Assembly: GCA_964435165.1 (NCBI GenBank)
Contig: CAYSXY010000023.1
Location: forward strand, 1 to 32,481
DNA: 32,481 nucleotides
Direction: 5' to 3'
Origin: CAYSXY01 sp964435165
GTDB taxonomy: Bacteria; Pseudomonadota; Alphaproteobacteria; Rickettsiales; RI-342
Shown here in pieces: positions 7,600-15,425 of the stretch. The first letter of the stretch is position 1; each line of letters opens with the position of its first letter. The notes under the pieces were generated by a model. It made no database searches, had not been told where the DNA came from, and worked only from the letters and a program-made list of their open reading frames with translations. The translations under genes were made by a program, and so were the position numbers.

Positions 7600-8352
7600 A
7601 TGAAAATTGCGCAGAAGTACTCGGTAGGCTGGTGGGGTGTTGCTATGTGCTGCCTGGCGCTGCAGATTGGGTGTGCCTTGGCACTTCACGCCGATCATCG
7701 CAATAACCTTGTGTTGTTACCACCTCCGTCGCCATTCTCAATGCAACTCTCATTGCTGGGGGATCGCCAGCTGGCATTTCGCTTGGCTGCGGCGCGGTTG
7801 CAAAATGCGGGCGATACGTTCGGCCAACTTACGCGACTGCGCGATTATGAGATGCCCATCATTGTCGCATGGCTATCACTGCTCGATAGGCTCGATGCAC
7901 ATTCACAGGCTGCGCCGACCATGGCCGGGCTTTATTTTGGTCGTCATCCGAATAAAGAGGCGATTGCCTCCATTGTGAATTATCTGGAGCGCCATGCAAT
8001 GCGGGATCCTGCGCGAAAATGGTGGTGGCTGGTGCAGGCGAGCTATATGGCGAACACCAAGTTGAAGGATACAGGTCGCGCTTTGGAGTTGGCACACAAA
8101 GCGGCCGCAGTTGAGGCAGAAGTGCCGATTTGGGTACGGCAATTGCCGGCTTTCATTCATGAACAGCGCGGAGAGAAGGAGCATGCGCTGCAATTAATCG
8201 AGGCGATATTAGCCGAGGCAGCATCACTCAAGACAGAAGAGATCGCCTATATGCGCTATTTTATCGAAGAGCGCCTCGAGGCGCTGCCGACCTCTGAACA
8301 TAAGGTGCAGGCGCAGGAACAGGATGACGACAGGCTGCCTGAAGGTCAGTAA
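7600..8352 (+). CDS. Conserved hypothetical membrane-anchored protein with TPR-like helices
   Basis: A 250-residue protein with one hydrophobic N-terminal segment (about 8-30), followed by an all-helical, TPR-like region. I have no named family; it resembles uncharacterised alphaproteobacterial proteins in which a motif like KWWWLVQASYMA precedes helices on cell-envelope-anchored proteins (recalled, not searched). The N-terminal segment is either an uncleaved anchor or a signal peptide. A cysteine at residue 25 (QIGC) is close to, but not, a canonical lipobox. Residues about 130-160 and 180-235 form Ala-rich helical pairs (ALELAHKAAAVEAE, EHALQLIEAILAEA). The C-terminus is charged and probably disordered. 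The following regulator has its own promoter, so co-transcription is not required. Confidence 0.6.
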   Translation: MKIAQKYSVGWWGVAMCCLALQIGCALALHADHRNNLVLLPPPSPFSMQLSLLGDRQLAFRLAAARLQNAGDTFGQLTRLRDYEMPIIVAWLSLLDRLDAHSQAAPTMAGLYFGRHPNKEAIASIVNYLERHAMRDPARKWWWLVQASYMANTKLKDTGRALELAHKAAAVEAEVPIWVRQLPAFIHEQRGEKEHALQLIEAILAEAASLKTEEIAYMRYFIEERLEALPTSEHKVQAQEQDDDRLPEGQ

Positions 8353-8361
8353 CGCTTGACT

Positions 8362-8390
8362 TTGCCAACAAATCATTCTCATAGTACAAT
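8362..8390 (+). promoter_or_regulatory. Putative sigma-70 promoter of the TetR gene
   Basis: TTGCCA (8362-8367) and TACAAT (8385-8390) are separated by 17 bases, each with one mismatch to consensus. The predicted start near 8397 gives a very short leader to the chosen ATG at 8416 and would be almost leaderless for the alternative ATG at 8404. The promoter starts just after the preceding stop codon (8352). Confidence 0.5.
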
Positions 8391-8415
8391 TGCGCTAATT
8401 TGCATGAGAGCCTCA

Positions 8416-9024
8416 ATGCCAGCTTCGCGCCGAATAACAAATGCAGAAAAATATGAACAAACCCGGCGGCGATTGCTGGACGTAGCGCGGCGTGAGTTTG
8501 GAGAAAAAGGCTTCGCCTGCGCGTCAACCAGCACGATCGTCTCTAAAGCGAAGGTAACGCGCGGGGCGCTCTACTATCATTTCACTGACAAAAAAGCGCT
8601 ATTTCGCTCGGTTGTTGATGCCATACATGAATTATTCATGCAGCGTCTGTATGAGGCTGAAGGTAGTGTCGATGATTTATGGCAGGACGCGCTGATCGGC
8701 TGTAATATTTATCTGGATATGTGCCTGAACCCGGAATTTCGTCAGATCATTCTCATCGATGCACCGGCGGTGTTGGGATTTGCCGAGTGCCGTCAGATTG
8801 ATGATAAATACATGATGGGCTATTTGCAAAAACGTATCAGCACATTGATCGAACACGGTATATTACCCGAGCAGGATACTCAGGCGCTATCCAATATTCT
8901 GATTGGGGCATTTGACTATGCCGGCATGGCGATTGCCACTTCCGACAACAAAGAGCAGACGCGCGATATTTACGCTCATTCGCTGCTTATCCTGCTCAAT
9001 GGAATGCGGCTTAAAAGCCACTGA
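8416..9024 (+). CDS. TetR/AcrR-family transcriptional regulator
   Basis: A 202-residue one-component regulator. The N-terminal DNA-binding domain is clear: a first helix from about 11-30 (EQTRRRLLDVARREFGEKG) and the helix-turn-helix at 37-56, ending in the family signature RGALYYHFTDKKALF. The remaining helices (about 70-200) form the ligand-binding and dimer domain, which varies and gives no ligand clue. I choose the ATG at 8416 because GAGAG (8406-8410) lies five bases upstream. An in-frame ATG at 8404 and a TTG at 8356 are alternatives, but the latter overlaps the promoter. Its target is unknown; the nearest candidates are itself or the adjacent unknown gene. It converges on coq7, with 9 bases between stops. 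Confidence 0.9.
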   Translation: MPASRRITNAEKYEQTRRRLLDVARREFGEKGFACASTSTIVSKAKVTRGALYYHFTDKKALFRSVVDAIHELFMQRLYEAEGSVDDLWQDALIGCNIYLDMCLNPEFRQIILIDAPAVLGFAECRQIDDKYMMGYLQKRISTLIEHGILPEQDTQALSNILIGAFDYAGMAIATSDNKEQTRDIYAHSLLILLNGMRLKSH

Positions 9025-9033
9025 AAGAGATAT

Positions 9034-9615
9034 TTATACCCGCTTGGCGATTTCAACCGCGGTGCGAGTCAAAGCGCTGATGCCAGCGTGAAGTAGCGGG
9101 TAAAGCGGGCTCTGTCTGGCCCCTTCTTCAAGTCCCGTATCGTGATGCTCCACTTCTTCTTCGCGAAACCGGGTGATTGATTCGTAGAGTTCAGGCTCTG
9201 CGTCTTTATCAATAACGGCCAGCTGTTCCTGATAATGCTGATCGATGACCGATTCAACTGCAACGGTACAGGCCATCGCGCTGGAGACGCCCAGCATGGC
9301 GGTTGCCGCGCCCAGTGCATATCCGCCTGCACGCCACAGCGGCATGAAGAGGCTCGGTCGCACCTGCCGATTCGTCAATTGATCATCAAAAAAATCCAGA
9401 TGTTGCTGTTCCTGCTCTGCCATATGGGTAATCAATGCAACCGCATGGCGGCTGTCGCCATCCTGACGCTTAGCCAACACGTCTAATTGTCCCTGGTAGA
9501 TGCGTTTAGCGCCATACTCCCCCGCATGATTCACTCGCAGGGCAGAGGTCAGCCAGCCATGGCGGTGAGAAGAGGGGGCAGAGTCACCCGGTAATGGTCT
9601 GAGTCTTGTATGCAT
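9034..9615 (-). CDS. coq7: COQ7-type demethoxyubiquinone hydroxylase (di-iron)
   Basis: A 193-residue membrane-associated di-iron monooxygenase that hydroxylates 2-polyprenyl-3-methyl-6-methoxybenzoquinol in the penultimate step of aerobic ubiquinone synthesis. The iron ligands are present: E33 (VNHAGEYGA), E69-x-x-H72 (AEQEQQHLDFF), E121 (VESVIDQHYQEQL) and E154-x-x-H157 (EEEVEHHD). The frame is open further upstream, to 9720, but that part overlaps dsbB, while the ATG at 9615 gives the normal family length and lies four bases after the dsbB stop, suggesting translational coupling. Alphaproteobacteria commonly use this enzyme instead of UbiF, and the dsbB-coq7 neighbourhood recurs in that class (recalled). 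DsbB consumes oxidised ubiquinone, so the pairing is functionally reasonable. Confidence 0.93.
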   Translation of the reverse strand: MHTRLRPLPGDSAPSSHRHGWLTSALRVNHAGEYGAKRIYQGQLDVLAKRQDGDSRHAVALITHMAEQEQQHLDFFDDQLTNRQVRPSLFMPLWRAGGYALGAATAMLGVSSAMACTVAVESVIDQHYQEQLAVIDKDAEPELYESITRFREEEVEHHDTGLEEGARQSPLYPLLHAGISALTRTAVEIAKRV

Positions 9616-9619
9616 CTGA

Positions 9620-10156
9620 TTAAGATACACGCTGTCGATAAAAAATCCAAGTGGCCAGCGCACACACATAAGCAAAACAAAGGGAAGCAAAGAAGTTGAG
9701 AGCGGCAATCGATAGACCAAAAAGCGTGAAAGATGGTTCGTCGCAGCGCACGATGGGGGCGTTTAGGATAGCGGCTTTCAGGTCTTCCAGCGTATCATGG
9801 TGGGCACTACTTCCAGCACACCCACCTTCTGGCTCCACCCAGCCTTGTTCCACGGCGACGTGATATCCCGCCAGCCCACTGACAGTCACCAGGGACAGGA
9901 TGCAGGCAACCAGAAGGTAGAGCGTCACTGTCCTCGAATAGGAGGCAAACATATATGCGCCAGCGCTTAGCAACAGGGCGACGCCGTAAGGCCAGCGCTG
10001 CCAGATACACATCTCACAGGGTGGTAATCCCCCCACATATTGCATCATAAACGCCGCACCCAGGGCTCCTGCCGAGAGGATGCCAGGTATAAGTGTCAGC
10101 CAGCACCTCGGCAATCGGCTAACAGTGGCAAGCAGTGGCAAGTGCCGGGTGGGCAT
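9620..10156 (-). CDS. dsbB: Disulfide bond formation protein B (DsbB family)
   Basis: A 178-residue inner-membrane protein with four hydrophobic helices that reoxidises the periplasmic thiol oxidase DsbA and passes electrons to ubiquinone. The first periplasmic redox pair is C47/C50 in PPCEMCIWQRWPYG, the hallmark of the family. The second periplasmic loop carries C113 (EGGCAGSS) and C138 (IVRCDEPSF), and the helix after it reads FGLSIAALNFF, also typical. The ATG at 10156 is preceded by a GAGAG ribosome site. The gene is first in a two-gene unit with coq7 and diverges from pstC across 117 bases. No dsbA is in the window. Confidence 0.92.
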   Translation of the reverse strand: MPTRHLPLLATVSRLPRCWLTLIPGILSAGALGAAFMMQYVGGLPPCEMCIWQRWPYGVALLLSAGAYMFASYSRTVTLYLLVACILSLVTVSGLAGYHVAVEQGWVEPEGGCAGSSAHHDTLEDLKAAILNAPIVRCDEPSFTLFGLSIAALNFFASLCFAYVCALATWIFYRQRVS

Positions 10157-10223
10157 AGGTCTATCTCTCTTCAGCTATTCTAAAATAAGGTGCGATTAAC
10201 GGCAGGTAAAGCCTTGTTTTGCC

Positions 10224-10251
10224 TTGCATATGTTAAGGAATCGACTATAGC
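10224..10251 (+). promoter_or_regulatory. Weak putative promoter upstream of pstC
   Basis: TTGCAT (10224-10229) and TATAGC (10246-10251) with a 16-base spacer lie just before the pst genes. I looked for a Pho box (repeated CTGTCA-like 7-mers) in 10157-10273 and saw none, so phosphate control is not evident from sequence. The match is modest. Confidence 0.3.
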
Positions 10252-10273
10252 GTACACATCCATTGTCTAATAC

Positions 10274-11668
10274 GTGACGAATGCATATTCTATGGCATCT
10301 TCTCCCTTATTTCATCTGTTGCTTCTAATGCTCATCGGCTGGGCGGGGTATAGCCTTGGCTGCCGTAAGGCAGAAGCGCTGGAAAGCCAGCAACAGTTGC
10401 GCATGGCGTGTCGCAGTTCGCATTATGGAATGTACCTGGCCTTATGGATGGCCGTGCCGGTGATGCTACTAATGCTCACCTGGCAGGTGGTGGATCAATG
10501 GTGGATGGTGCAATCGATCCTGACCGTCATTCCCGCCGCCATTCATGATTCTTACGGCTCGGTCGTACCGCTTCTGGTTCAGCGTGTGGTGGAAACCGGT
10601 AGTCTTCCAGGGCAAGAGCCATGGCATGACGCGGTGTTCACTCATTACCAGCTTATGGAGCAGACCAGTGGCAAACTGCTTGCGGCGACCAGTGCGATGC
10701 TGGCGGCCAGCATGGGCTGGTTGATGTATGGGCGCATTGTGCCTGAGATGAATGCACGTGTAAGGCTGGAGCAGGGATTGTTGTGGTTGATGCGCCTGGC
10801 ATCGGCGGTAGCGATTCTCATCACCGTTGCCATTGTCCTGGCGGTATTGTTTGAGTCGATTCGGTTTTTTGGTTTTGTCTCGCCATTTGAATTCCTGTTT
10901 GGGACGGAGTGGAGCCCCCAGGCAGCATTGCGGGCCGATCAGGGCGGCGCCAGCGGCAGCTATGGGGCGTTGCCGCTTTTTGCCGGCACGTTGTTGATTA
11001 CTGTCATCGCCATGCTGGTTGCCGTGCCACTTGGGCTGCTATCCGCTATTTATATGTCTGAATATGCCACGCCCCGGCTACGCGGCATCGCCAAGCCGGT
11101 GCTGGAGGTGTTGGCAGGCGTGCCGACGGTCGTCTATGGTTATTTTGCGGCGATCATTATTGCGCCGGTGATTCGTGATATCGGCCAGTCACTCGGTCTG
11201 AGTGCTTCCTCTGAAAGTGCCCTGGCGGCGGGGTTGGTGATGGGGATTATGATTATTCCTTTTATCTCCTCCCTCTCAGATGATGTCATCAATGCGGTGC
11301 CACAATCATTGCGCGATGCGGCGCTGGGCCTTGGCGCTACGCACTCAGAAACCGTGGTGGGGGTCGTCTTGCCTGCGGCAACACCCGGTATTATGGGAGC
11401 AGTATTGCTGGCTGTCTCGCGCGCTATTGGCGAGACGATGATCGTGGTCATGGCGGCAGGGCTTGCGGCCAATCTAACGCTCAACCCCCTTGATTCCGTC
11501 ACCACCGTGACGGCGCAGATTGTTGCCTTATTGGTTGGCGATCAGGAGTTTGACAGCCCGAAAACACTGGCGGCTTTTGCCCTGGGGCTGACATTATTTG
11601 TGATGACACTCCTGCTGAACATCATCGCCTTGCGTATCGTGAAGAATTATCGGAATAAATATGCGTGA
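10274..11668 (+). CDS. pstC: Phosphate ABC transporter permease PstC
   Basis: A 464-residue inner-membrane permease of the high-affinity phosphate importer, longer than E. coli PstC (319) because of an N-terminal extension with extra helices, as usual in Alphaproteobacteria (DUF3708-type region). The transporter core begins near residue 195 (FFGFVSPFEFLFGTEWSP). The ABC-permease coupling loop is DAALGLGATHSETVVGVVLP, followed by RAIGETMIVVMAAG. The start is uncertain: GTG at 10274 or ATG at 10292, neither with a clear ribosome site. It overlaps pstA by eight bases. The phosphate-binding protein gene pstS, usually upstream, is absent here; dsbB occupies that position in the opposite direction. 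Confidence 0.93.
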   Translation: MTNAYSMASSPLFHLLLLMLIGWAGYSLGCRKAEALESQQQLRMACRSSHYGMYLALWMAVPVMLLMLTWQVVDQWWMVQSILTVIPAAIHDSYGSVVPLLVQRVVETGSLPGQEPWHDAVFTHYQLMEQTSGKLLAATSAMLAASMGWLMYGRIVPEMNARVRLEQGLLWLMRLASAVAILITVAIVLAVLFESIRFFGFVSPFEFLFGTEWSPQAALRADQGGASGSYGALPLFAGTLLITVIAMLVAVPLGLLSAIYMSEYATPRLRGIAKPVLEVLAGVPTVVYGYFAAIIIAPVIRDIGQSLGLSASSESALAAGLVMGIMIIPFISSLSDDVINAVPQSLRDAALGLGATHSETVVGVVLPAATPGIMGAVLLAVSRAIGETMIVVMAAGLAANLTLNPLDSVTTVTAQIVALLVGDQEFDSPKTLAAFALGLTLFVMTLLLNIIALRIVKNYRNKYA

Positions 11669-12920
11669 TTTGGATGAAGCAGTAGCCTTGCGACTCAAAC
11701 GTCGCCATCGAAAGGAAAAGCGCCTGCAATGGTATGGCCGCCTGGCATTGGTGGTCACTTCCATGGCGCTGCTGTTGCTCATTGTCGCGATGCTTTCCCG
11801 TGCCAGCGGTGCGTTGACTCAAACGGAAATACGTCTGGTCGTGCATTATGACATGCCACAATCGAATATATCCGACGTGAGTGAACAGCAAGCCTCACAA
11901 TGGGTCCAGACGGCTTTACGCGAACGATTTGCCGACGTGACAGGGCGCGCTGATATGCGCGAATTATTGGCGTTATTCAGCCGGGCTGCGCGCACGCAAC
12001 TGGTCGATGAACTGAAGCATCATCCGCAATTAGCAAATCAACGGCGGGAGATATGGCTCCTGGCATCCGACGAAGTCGATATGTTGAAGCAGGGGGTGAT
12101 GGATCGCACGCTGCCGGAATCTGACCGACGGTTGAGTGACCGTCAGATCGGTTGGCTGGATGCGTTTGCGGCCAGCGGTGACGTGCGCGCTGCCTTCAAT
12201 ACACGCTTTTTCACCGAAGGAGATTCGCGCGAAGCGGAACTTGCCGGCATTCTCGGAGCATTGGTCGGCTCAATTTTCACCATGATTGTTTGCTTATTGG
12301 TCTCTTTTCCTATTGCCGTGATGGCGGCGGTCTATCTAGAAGAATTCGCGCCTCAAAATAAACTGACGGATGTCATTGAGGTAAATATTAATAATCTGGC
12401 GGCAGTGCCCTCCATAATCTTTGGGCTGCTTGGCCTGGCGCTCTATTTGCAATTGCTGGGGGTGCCTCGTGCCTCTGCTCTGGCGGGGGGAATGACACTG
12501 GCCTTGATGATTCTACCCGTGATCATCATCTCCACCCGGGCATCATTGCGCTCCGTTCCAAACAGCATTCGTGATGCGGCTCGCGGGTTGGGGGCATCGC
12601 CCGTGCAAGTCGTGCTGCATCACACATTACCGCTCGCCATGCCCGGCATTATGACCGGTACTATTCTGGGCATTGCCCGTGCGATTGGCGAGACAGCACC
12701 CTTGCTCATGATTGGCATGGTTGCCTTCATCGCCGACATTCCTCAGGGGTTTACCGATCCGGCGGCGGTACTGCCGGTGCAGATTTTCCTGTGGGCGGAT
12801 AGTCCGGAGGCCGCGTTTGTGGAACGTACGGCACTCTGTATTCTGGTGTTGCTGGCGATCATGATTTTAATGAATCTGACGGCGATCTGGATTCGCCGTA
12901 AGTTTGAACGCAGATGGTAG
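11661..12920 (+). CDS. pstA: Phosphate ABC transporter permease PstA
   Basis: A 419-residue partner permease to PstC, with an N-terminal extension (DUF3333-type) of about 190 residues holding one membrane helix (28-46) and a likely periplasmic part. The ABC-permease core starts near residue 195 (GILGALVGSIFTMIVCLLVS). The coupling loop is DAARGLGASPVQVVLHHTLP, followed by ARAIGETAPLLMIG. It starts eight bases inside pstC and ends six bases before pstB, so the three are one transcription unit. The long N-terminal domain resembles those of other alphaproteobacterial PstA proteins; its role is not established. Confidence 0.93.
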   Translation: MRDLDEAVALRLKRRHRKEKRLQWYGRLALVVTSMALLLLIVAMLSRASGALTQTEIRLVVHYDMPQSNISDVSEQQASQWVQTALRERFADVTGRADMRELLALFSRAARTQLVDELKHHPQLANQRREIWLLASDEVDMLKQGVMDRTLPESDRRLSDRQIGWLDAFAASGDVRAAFNTRFFTEGDSREAELAGILGALVGSIFTMIVCLLVSFPIAVMAAVYLEEFAPQNKLTDVIEVNINNLAAVPSIIFGLLGLALYLQLLGVPRASALAGGMTLALMILPVIIISTRASLRSVPNSIRDAARGLGASPVQVVLHHTLPLAMPGIMTGTILGIARAIGETAPLLMIGMVAFIADIPQGFTDPAAVLPVQIFLWADSPEAAFVERTALCILVLLAIMILMNLTAIWIRRKFERRW

Positions 12921-12926
12921 GAATAT

Positions 12927-13745
12927 ATGGCAAAGAAAAGCGTGACGGAAAAACTGCGTAAAAAGCAGAAAAAAGAAGAAGAGGCCAATGCGGGTACCAT
13001 CCGGGCGGAAAGCATGTCCGTTTATTATGGCGATAAACAGGCGCTGTTTGATGTCGATCTCAGCATGCCGGCCAAACAGGTCACGGCGTTGATTGGTCCT
13101 TCCGGCTGCGGCAAGTCTACCTTTTTGCGCTGTATCAACCGGATGAACGATACTATTCCCGGCTGCCGCATGGCGGGAGCATTATGGCTCGACGGTAAAA
13201 ATATATATGATCAGGATGTTGATGTGGTGCAGCTACGCACCAAGGTCGGCATGGTGTTTCAAAAACCCAACCCATTTCCGAAATCAATCTACGATAATGT
13301 CGCTTATGGGCCGCGTATTCATGGGTTGTATCAATCAAAAGCTGATCTGGATGAAATGGTCGAGCGCAGCCTGACCAAAACCGGTTTGTTTGATGAGGTG
13401 AAAGACCGTCTGGAGGATCCTGCCACGGGCCTGTCCGGTGGCCAGCAGCAGCGCTTATGCATTGCTCGTGCTATTGCCGTTGAACCGGAAGTGGTGTTGA
13501 TGGACGAGCCCTGCTCGGCGTTGGACCCGATTGCTACCGGCAAAATTGAGGAATTAATGGAAGAGTTGAGCACGAATTACACCATCGTCATCGTCACTCA
13601 CTCCATGCAACAGGCCGCACGTGTCTCACAAAAAACGGCGTTCTTCCACTTAGGTAACATCGTTGAGGTTGGGGATACTAAGCAGATTTTCAACGAGCCG
13701 AAAAAACAACAAACGCAGGATTATATCGCCGGTCGCTATGGATGA
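12927..13745 (+). CDS. pstB: Phosphate ABC transporter ATP-binding protein PstB
   Basis: A 272-residue ATPase that drives phosphate uptake through PstC-PstA. Visible motifs: Walker A GPSGCGKS at 57-64, Q-loop Q112 (FQKPNPFPKSIYDNVAYG, characteristic of PstB), signature LSGGQQQRL from 169, Walker B VVLMDEP with E194, and switch H225 (VTHSMQQA). The first 22 residues are a Lys/Glu-rich extension (KLRKKQKKEEEA) not found in E. coli PstB. The ribosome site TAGGA lies six bases before the ATG. The last codons overlap the start of the next, unknown gene. Confidence 0.96.
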   Translation: MAKKSVTEKLRKKQKKEEEANAGTIRAESMSVYYGDKQALFDVDLSMPAKQVTALIGPSGCGKSTFLRCINRMNDTIPGCRMAGALWLDGKNIYDQDVDVVQLRTKVGMVFQKPNPFPKSIYDNVAYGPRIHGLYQSKADLDEMVERSLTKTGLFDEVKDRLEDPATGLSGGQQQRLCIARAIAVEPEVVLMDEPCSALDPIATGKIEELMEELSTNYTIVIVTHSMQQAARVSQKTAFFHLGNIVEVGDTKQIFNEPKKQQTQDYIAGRYG

Positions 13746-14352
13746 GGAACAATGGCGTCAGGTGCAGGAGTTACTGGCGGCGAAACTGACCTATGAAGAA
13801 GGGCAGCGCACATCCAGCCTGAAAGACTACCTGCAGTTTTACCTCCCCCGTCTGGCGGAAGTGGATGCCGTTCGACTCGGCCTGAATGGCTCGGCTTATG
13901 ACCAGTATCAAGCGGATTACGTGACTCGGGCGCAAGTGTTGCTGGAGCGTATAAGCACTGGCGCGGTGAAAAAGCGCAGCCCGCAACAGCAGCGTGCCGA
14001 TATGCAAGCCTTTGCCGATCTGCTTGGGGCCATGTGGAAGGAAACGACCGAGACGCTTGAATTCACTCTGGCGGAGCGTGCACGCCAGCGTGCGACGGGC
14101 GAATATCGTCCATTACTGCTGGATATGGTCGTGGGTGAGCACGCCGATCAGGCATTGCGTCAACAGGTGAGCCAATGGCTCGGTCTGGATGCAGCGGCAG
14201 GCAGGCAACAGGAACAGGAGGTCTTACGTCGTCTTCAGCGCGAGGAACCGGCGGTACTGGCAGATATCAGGGAAGAGGCCGCACTGACCGAGATCGTCGA
14301 GCGCTTTAACCAGACAATCGGCACATCTGACGAGCTGCGCATAGAGCAGTGA
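13738..14352 (+). CDS. Hypothetical helical protein linked to the pst genes, 204 residues
   Basis: An unrecognised, soluble, strongly helical protein. The ATG at 13738 overlaps the last codons and stop of pstB (stop 13743-13745), which implies translational coupling and co-expression with the transporter. The frame is open further upstream, inside pstB, but a longer start is less likely. The sequence is rich in Gln, Glu, Arg, Ala and Leu, with possible amphipathic or coiled helices (about 2-20, 55-90, 95-118 and 165-195). It has no PhoU signature: the repeated acidic metal-binding E-x-x-x-D motifs are missing, although phoU often follows pstB. It could be a local regulator or accessory of the transporter, or merely a passenger. 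It ends 16 bases before the palindromic element at 14368. Confidence 0.65.
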   Translation: MDEEQWRQVQELLAAKLTYEEGQRTSSLKDYLQFYLPRLAEVDAVRLGLNGSAYDQYQADYVTRAQVLLERISTGAVKKRSPQQQRADMQAFADLLGAMWKETTETLEFTLAERARQRATGEYRPLLLDMVVGEHADQALRQQVSQWLGLDAAAGRQQEQEVLRRLQREEPAVLADIREEAALTEIVERFNQTIGTSDELRIEQ

Positions 14353-14367
14353 AGTGGGATAGAAATG

Positions 14368-14512
14368 AGATAGTGTCGTCACTAGATGTTTAATGGCCTG
14401 TAAACTTCCATTTTCTGTGCTTTCGGCTTTCATGTATTGATATAGACTGGAACTTCCGGTTCTCGAAAATGGCGGTTTTCGCCACATTCTCCATCTCGTG
14501 ACGACACTATCT
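14368..14512. repeat. MITE-like palindromic element (145 bases) with 48-base imperfect terminal inverted repeats
   Basis: The outermost 15 bases are perfect inverted copies: AGATAGTGTCGTCAC at 14368-14382 and its complement at 14498-14512. Comparing the first 48 bases of each arm gives 37 matches, including an inner conserved CCATTTTC (near 14408-14415) paired with GAAAATGG (14465-14472). The central 49 bases contain no gene. The element fills the gap between two convergent genes, and its right end supplies the argB stop codon (TAG, 14511-14513). I see no exact target duplication. As RNA it would fold into a long hairpin and could stop transcription from both sides. Transposon ancestry is inference from structure; no transposase is present. 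Confidence 0.65.
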
Positions 14513-15425
14513 AAACATGATCTGGCACAATCATCGTGCCAGCCCCATGTTCGGTAAAAATCTCTACCAACAGAATATTAGGAACACGTCCATCCAGAAT
14601 ATGAGCCGATTCTACGCCTTCTTCCAGCGCATCAATACAGGTGTCAATTTTGGGAATCATACCGCCGGAGATGGTTCCATCACCCTGCAGCTTCCGCGCT
14701 TCCTTTACGGTCATCTGGCTGATGCGCTGCTTTTTCTTATCAAGCACCCCTTCCACATCCGTCAGCATGATGAGCTTGCAGGCAGATAACGCACCGGCGA
14801 TCGCACCAGCGGCAGTATCGGCATTAATATTAAAGGTCTCGCCAGCCTCACCAATGCCAATTGGTGCAATGACCGGGATCACCTCTGATGTTTCAAACAA
14901 TTCAAATACGGATGGATTAATCACGGTCGGTTCGCCGACAAATCCGAGATCGAGAATCTTTTCGATATTGGAATCCGGATCTTTTTGTGTGCGACGCAGC
15001 TTGCGTGCCTGAATCAACCCTCCATCCTTACCGGACAGGCCAATAGCGGTACCACCGACCTGATTAATGGCGGTGACAATCGATTTATTGATGGTACCGG
15101 AAAGCACCATTTCGACCACTTCCACCGTTGCCTGGTCGGTGATGCGCAGCCCATCGACAAAACTGCTTTCGATTTTGAGGCGTTCCAACATTTGGCCGAT
15201 TTGCGGGCCGCCGCCATGCACGACTACCGGATGTATGCCGACCAGTTTGAGTAACACGATATTACGCGCAAATTGCTCGGCAAGGTGGCTGTCGCCCATC
15301 GCATGGCCACCATATTTAATCACAAAGGTCTCACCGGCAAATTCGCGCAGGTAAGGTAGCGCCTCGACAAGTGTTTCGGCGGTGAGGCGAAAATTATCCG
15401 GCAAGTGACTCGAGGGTTGTTCCAT
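14511..15425 (-). CDS. argB: N-acetylglutamate kinase
   Basis: A 304-residue amino-acid kinase catalysing the second step of arginine synthesis: phosphorylation of N-acetyl-L-glutamate. Motifs: FVIKYGGHAM near residue 34 for nucleotide binding, VVVHGGGPQI near 67, GLSGKDGGLI near 128, and NINADTAAGAIA near 195. The roughly 30-residue N-terminal helix preceding the kinase core (FRLTAETLVEALPYLREF) is typical of the arginine-sensitive hexameric form, so feedback inhibition by arginine is likely (family knowledge). The start codon overlaps the engB stop as TAATG (15423-15427), making it the last gene of the rpmH-yidC-engB string. The stop codon lies in the terminal repeat of the neighbouring palindromic element. 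Confidence 0.96.
   Translation of the reverse strand: MEQPSSHLPDNFRLTAETLVEALPYLREFAGETFVIKYGGHAMGDSHLAEQFARNIVLLKLVGIHPVVVHGGGPQIGQMLERLKIESSFVDGLRITDQATVEVVEMVLSGTINKSIVTAINQVGGTAIGLSGKDGGLIQARKLRRTQKDPDSNIEKILDLGFVGEPTVINPSVFELFETSEVIPVIAPIGIGEAGETFNINADTAAGAIAGALSACKLIMLTDVEGVLDKKKQRISQMTVKEARKLQGDGTISGGMIPKIDTCIDALEEGVESAHILDGRVPNILLVEIFTEHGAGTMIVPDHV

Noticed and set aside
9616..9720. Upstream extension of coq7 giving an N-terminal hydrophobic segment
   Set aside because: It lies entirely inside dsbB in another frame; the family length and start fit the ATG at 9615.
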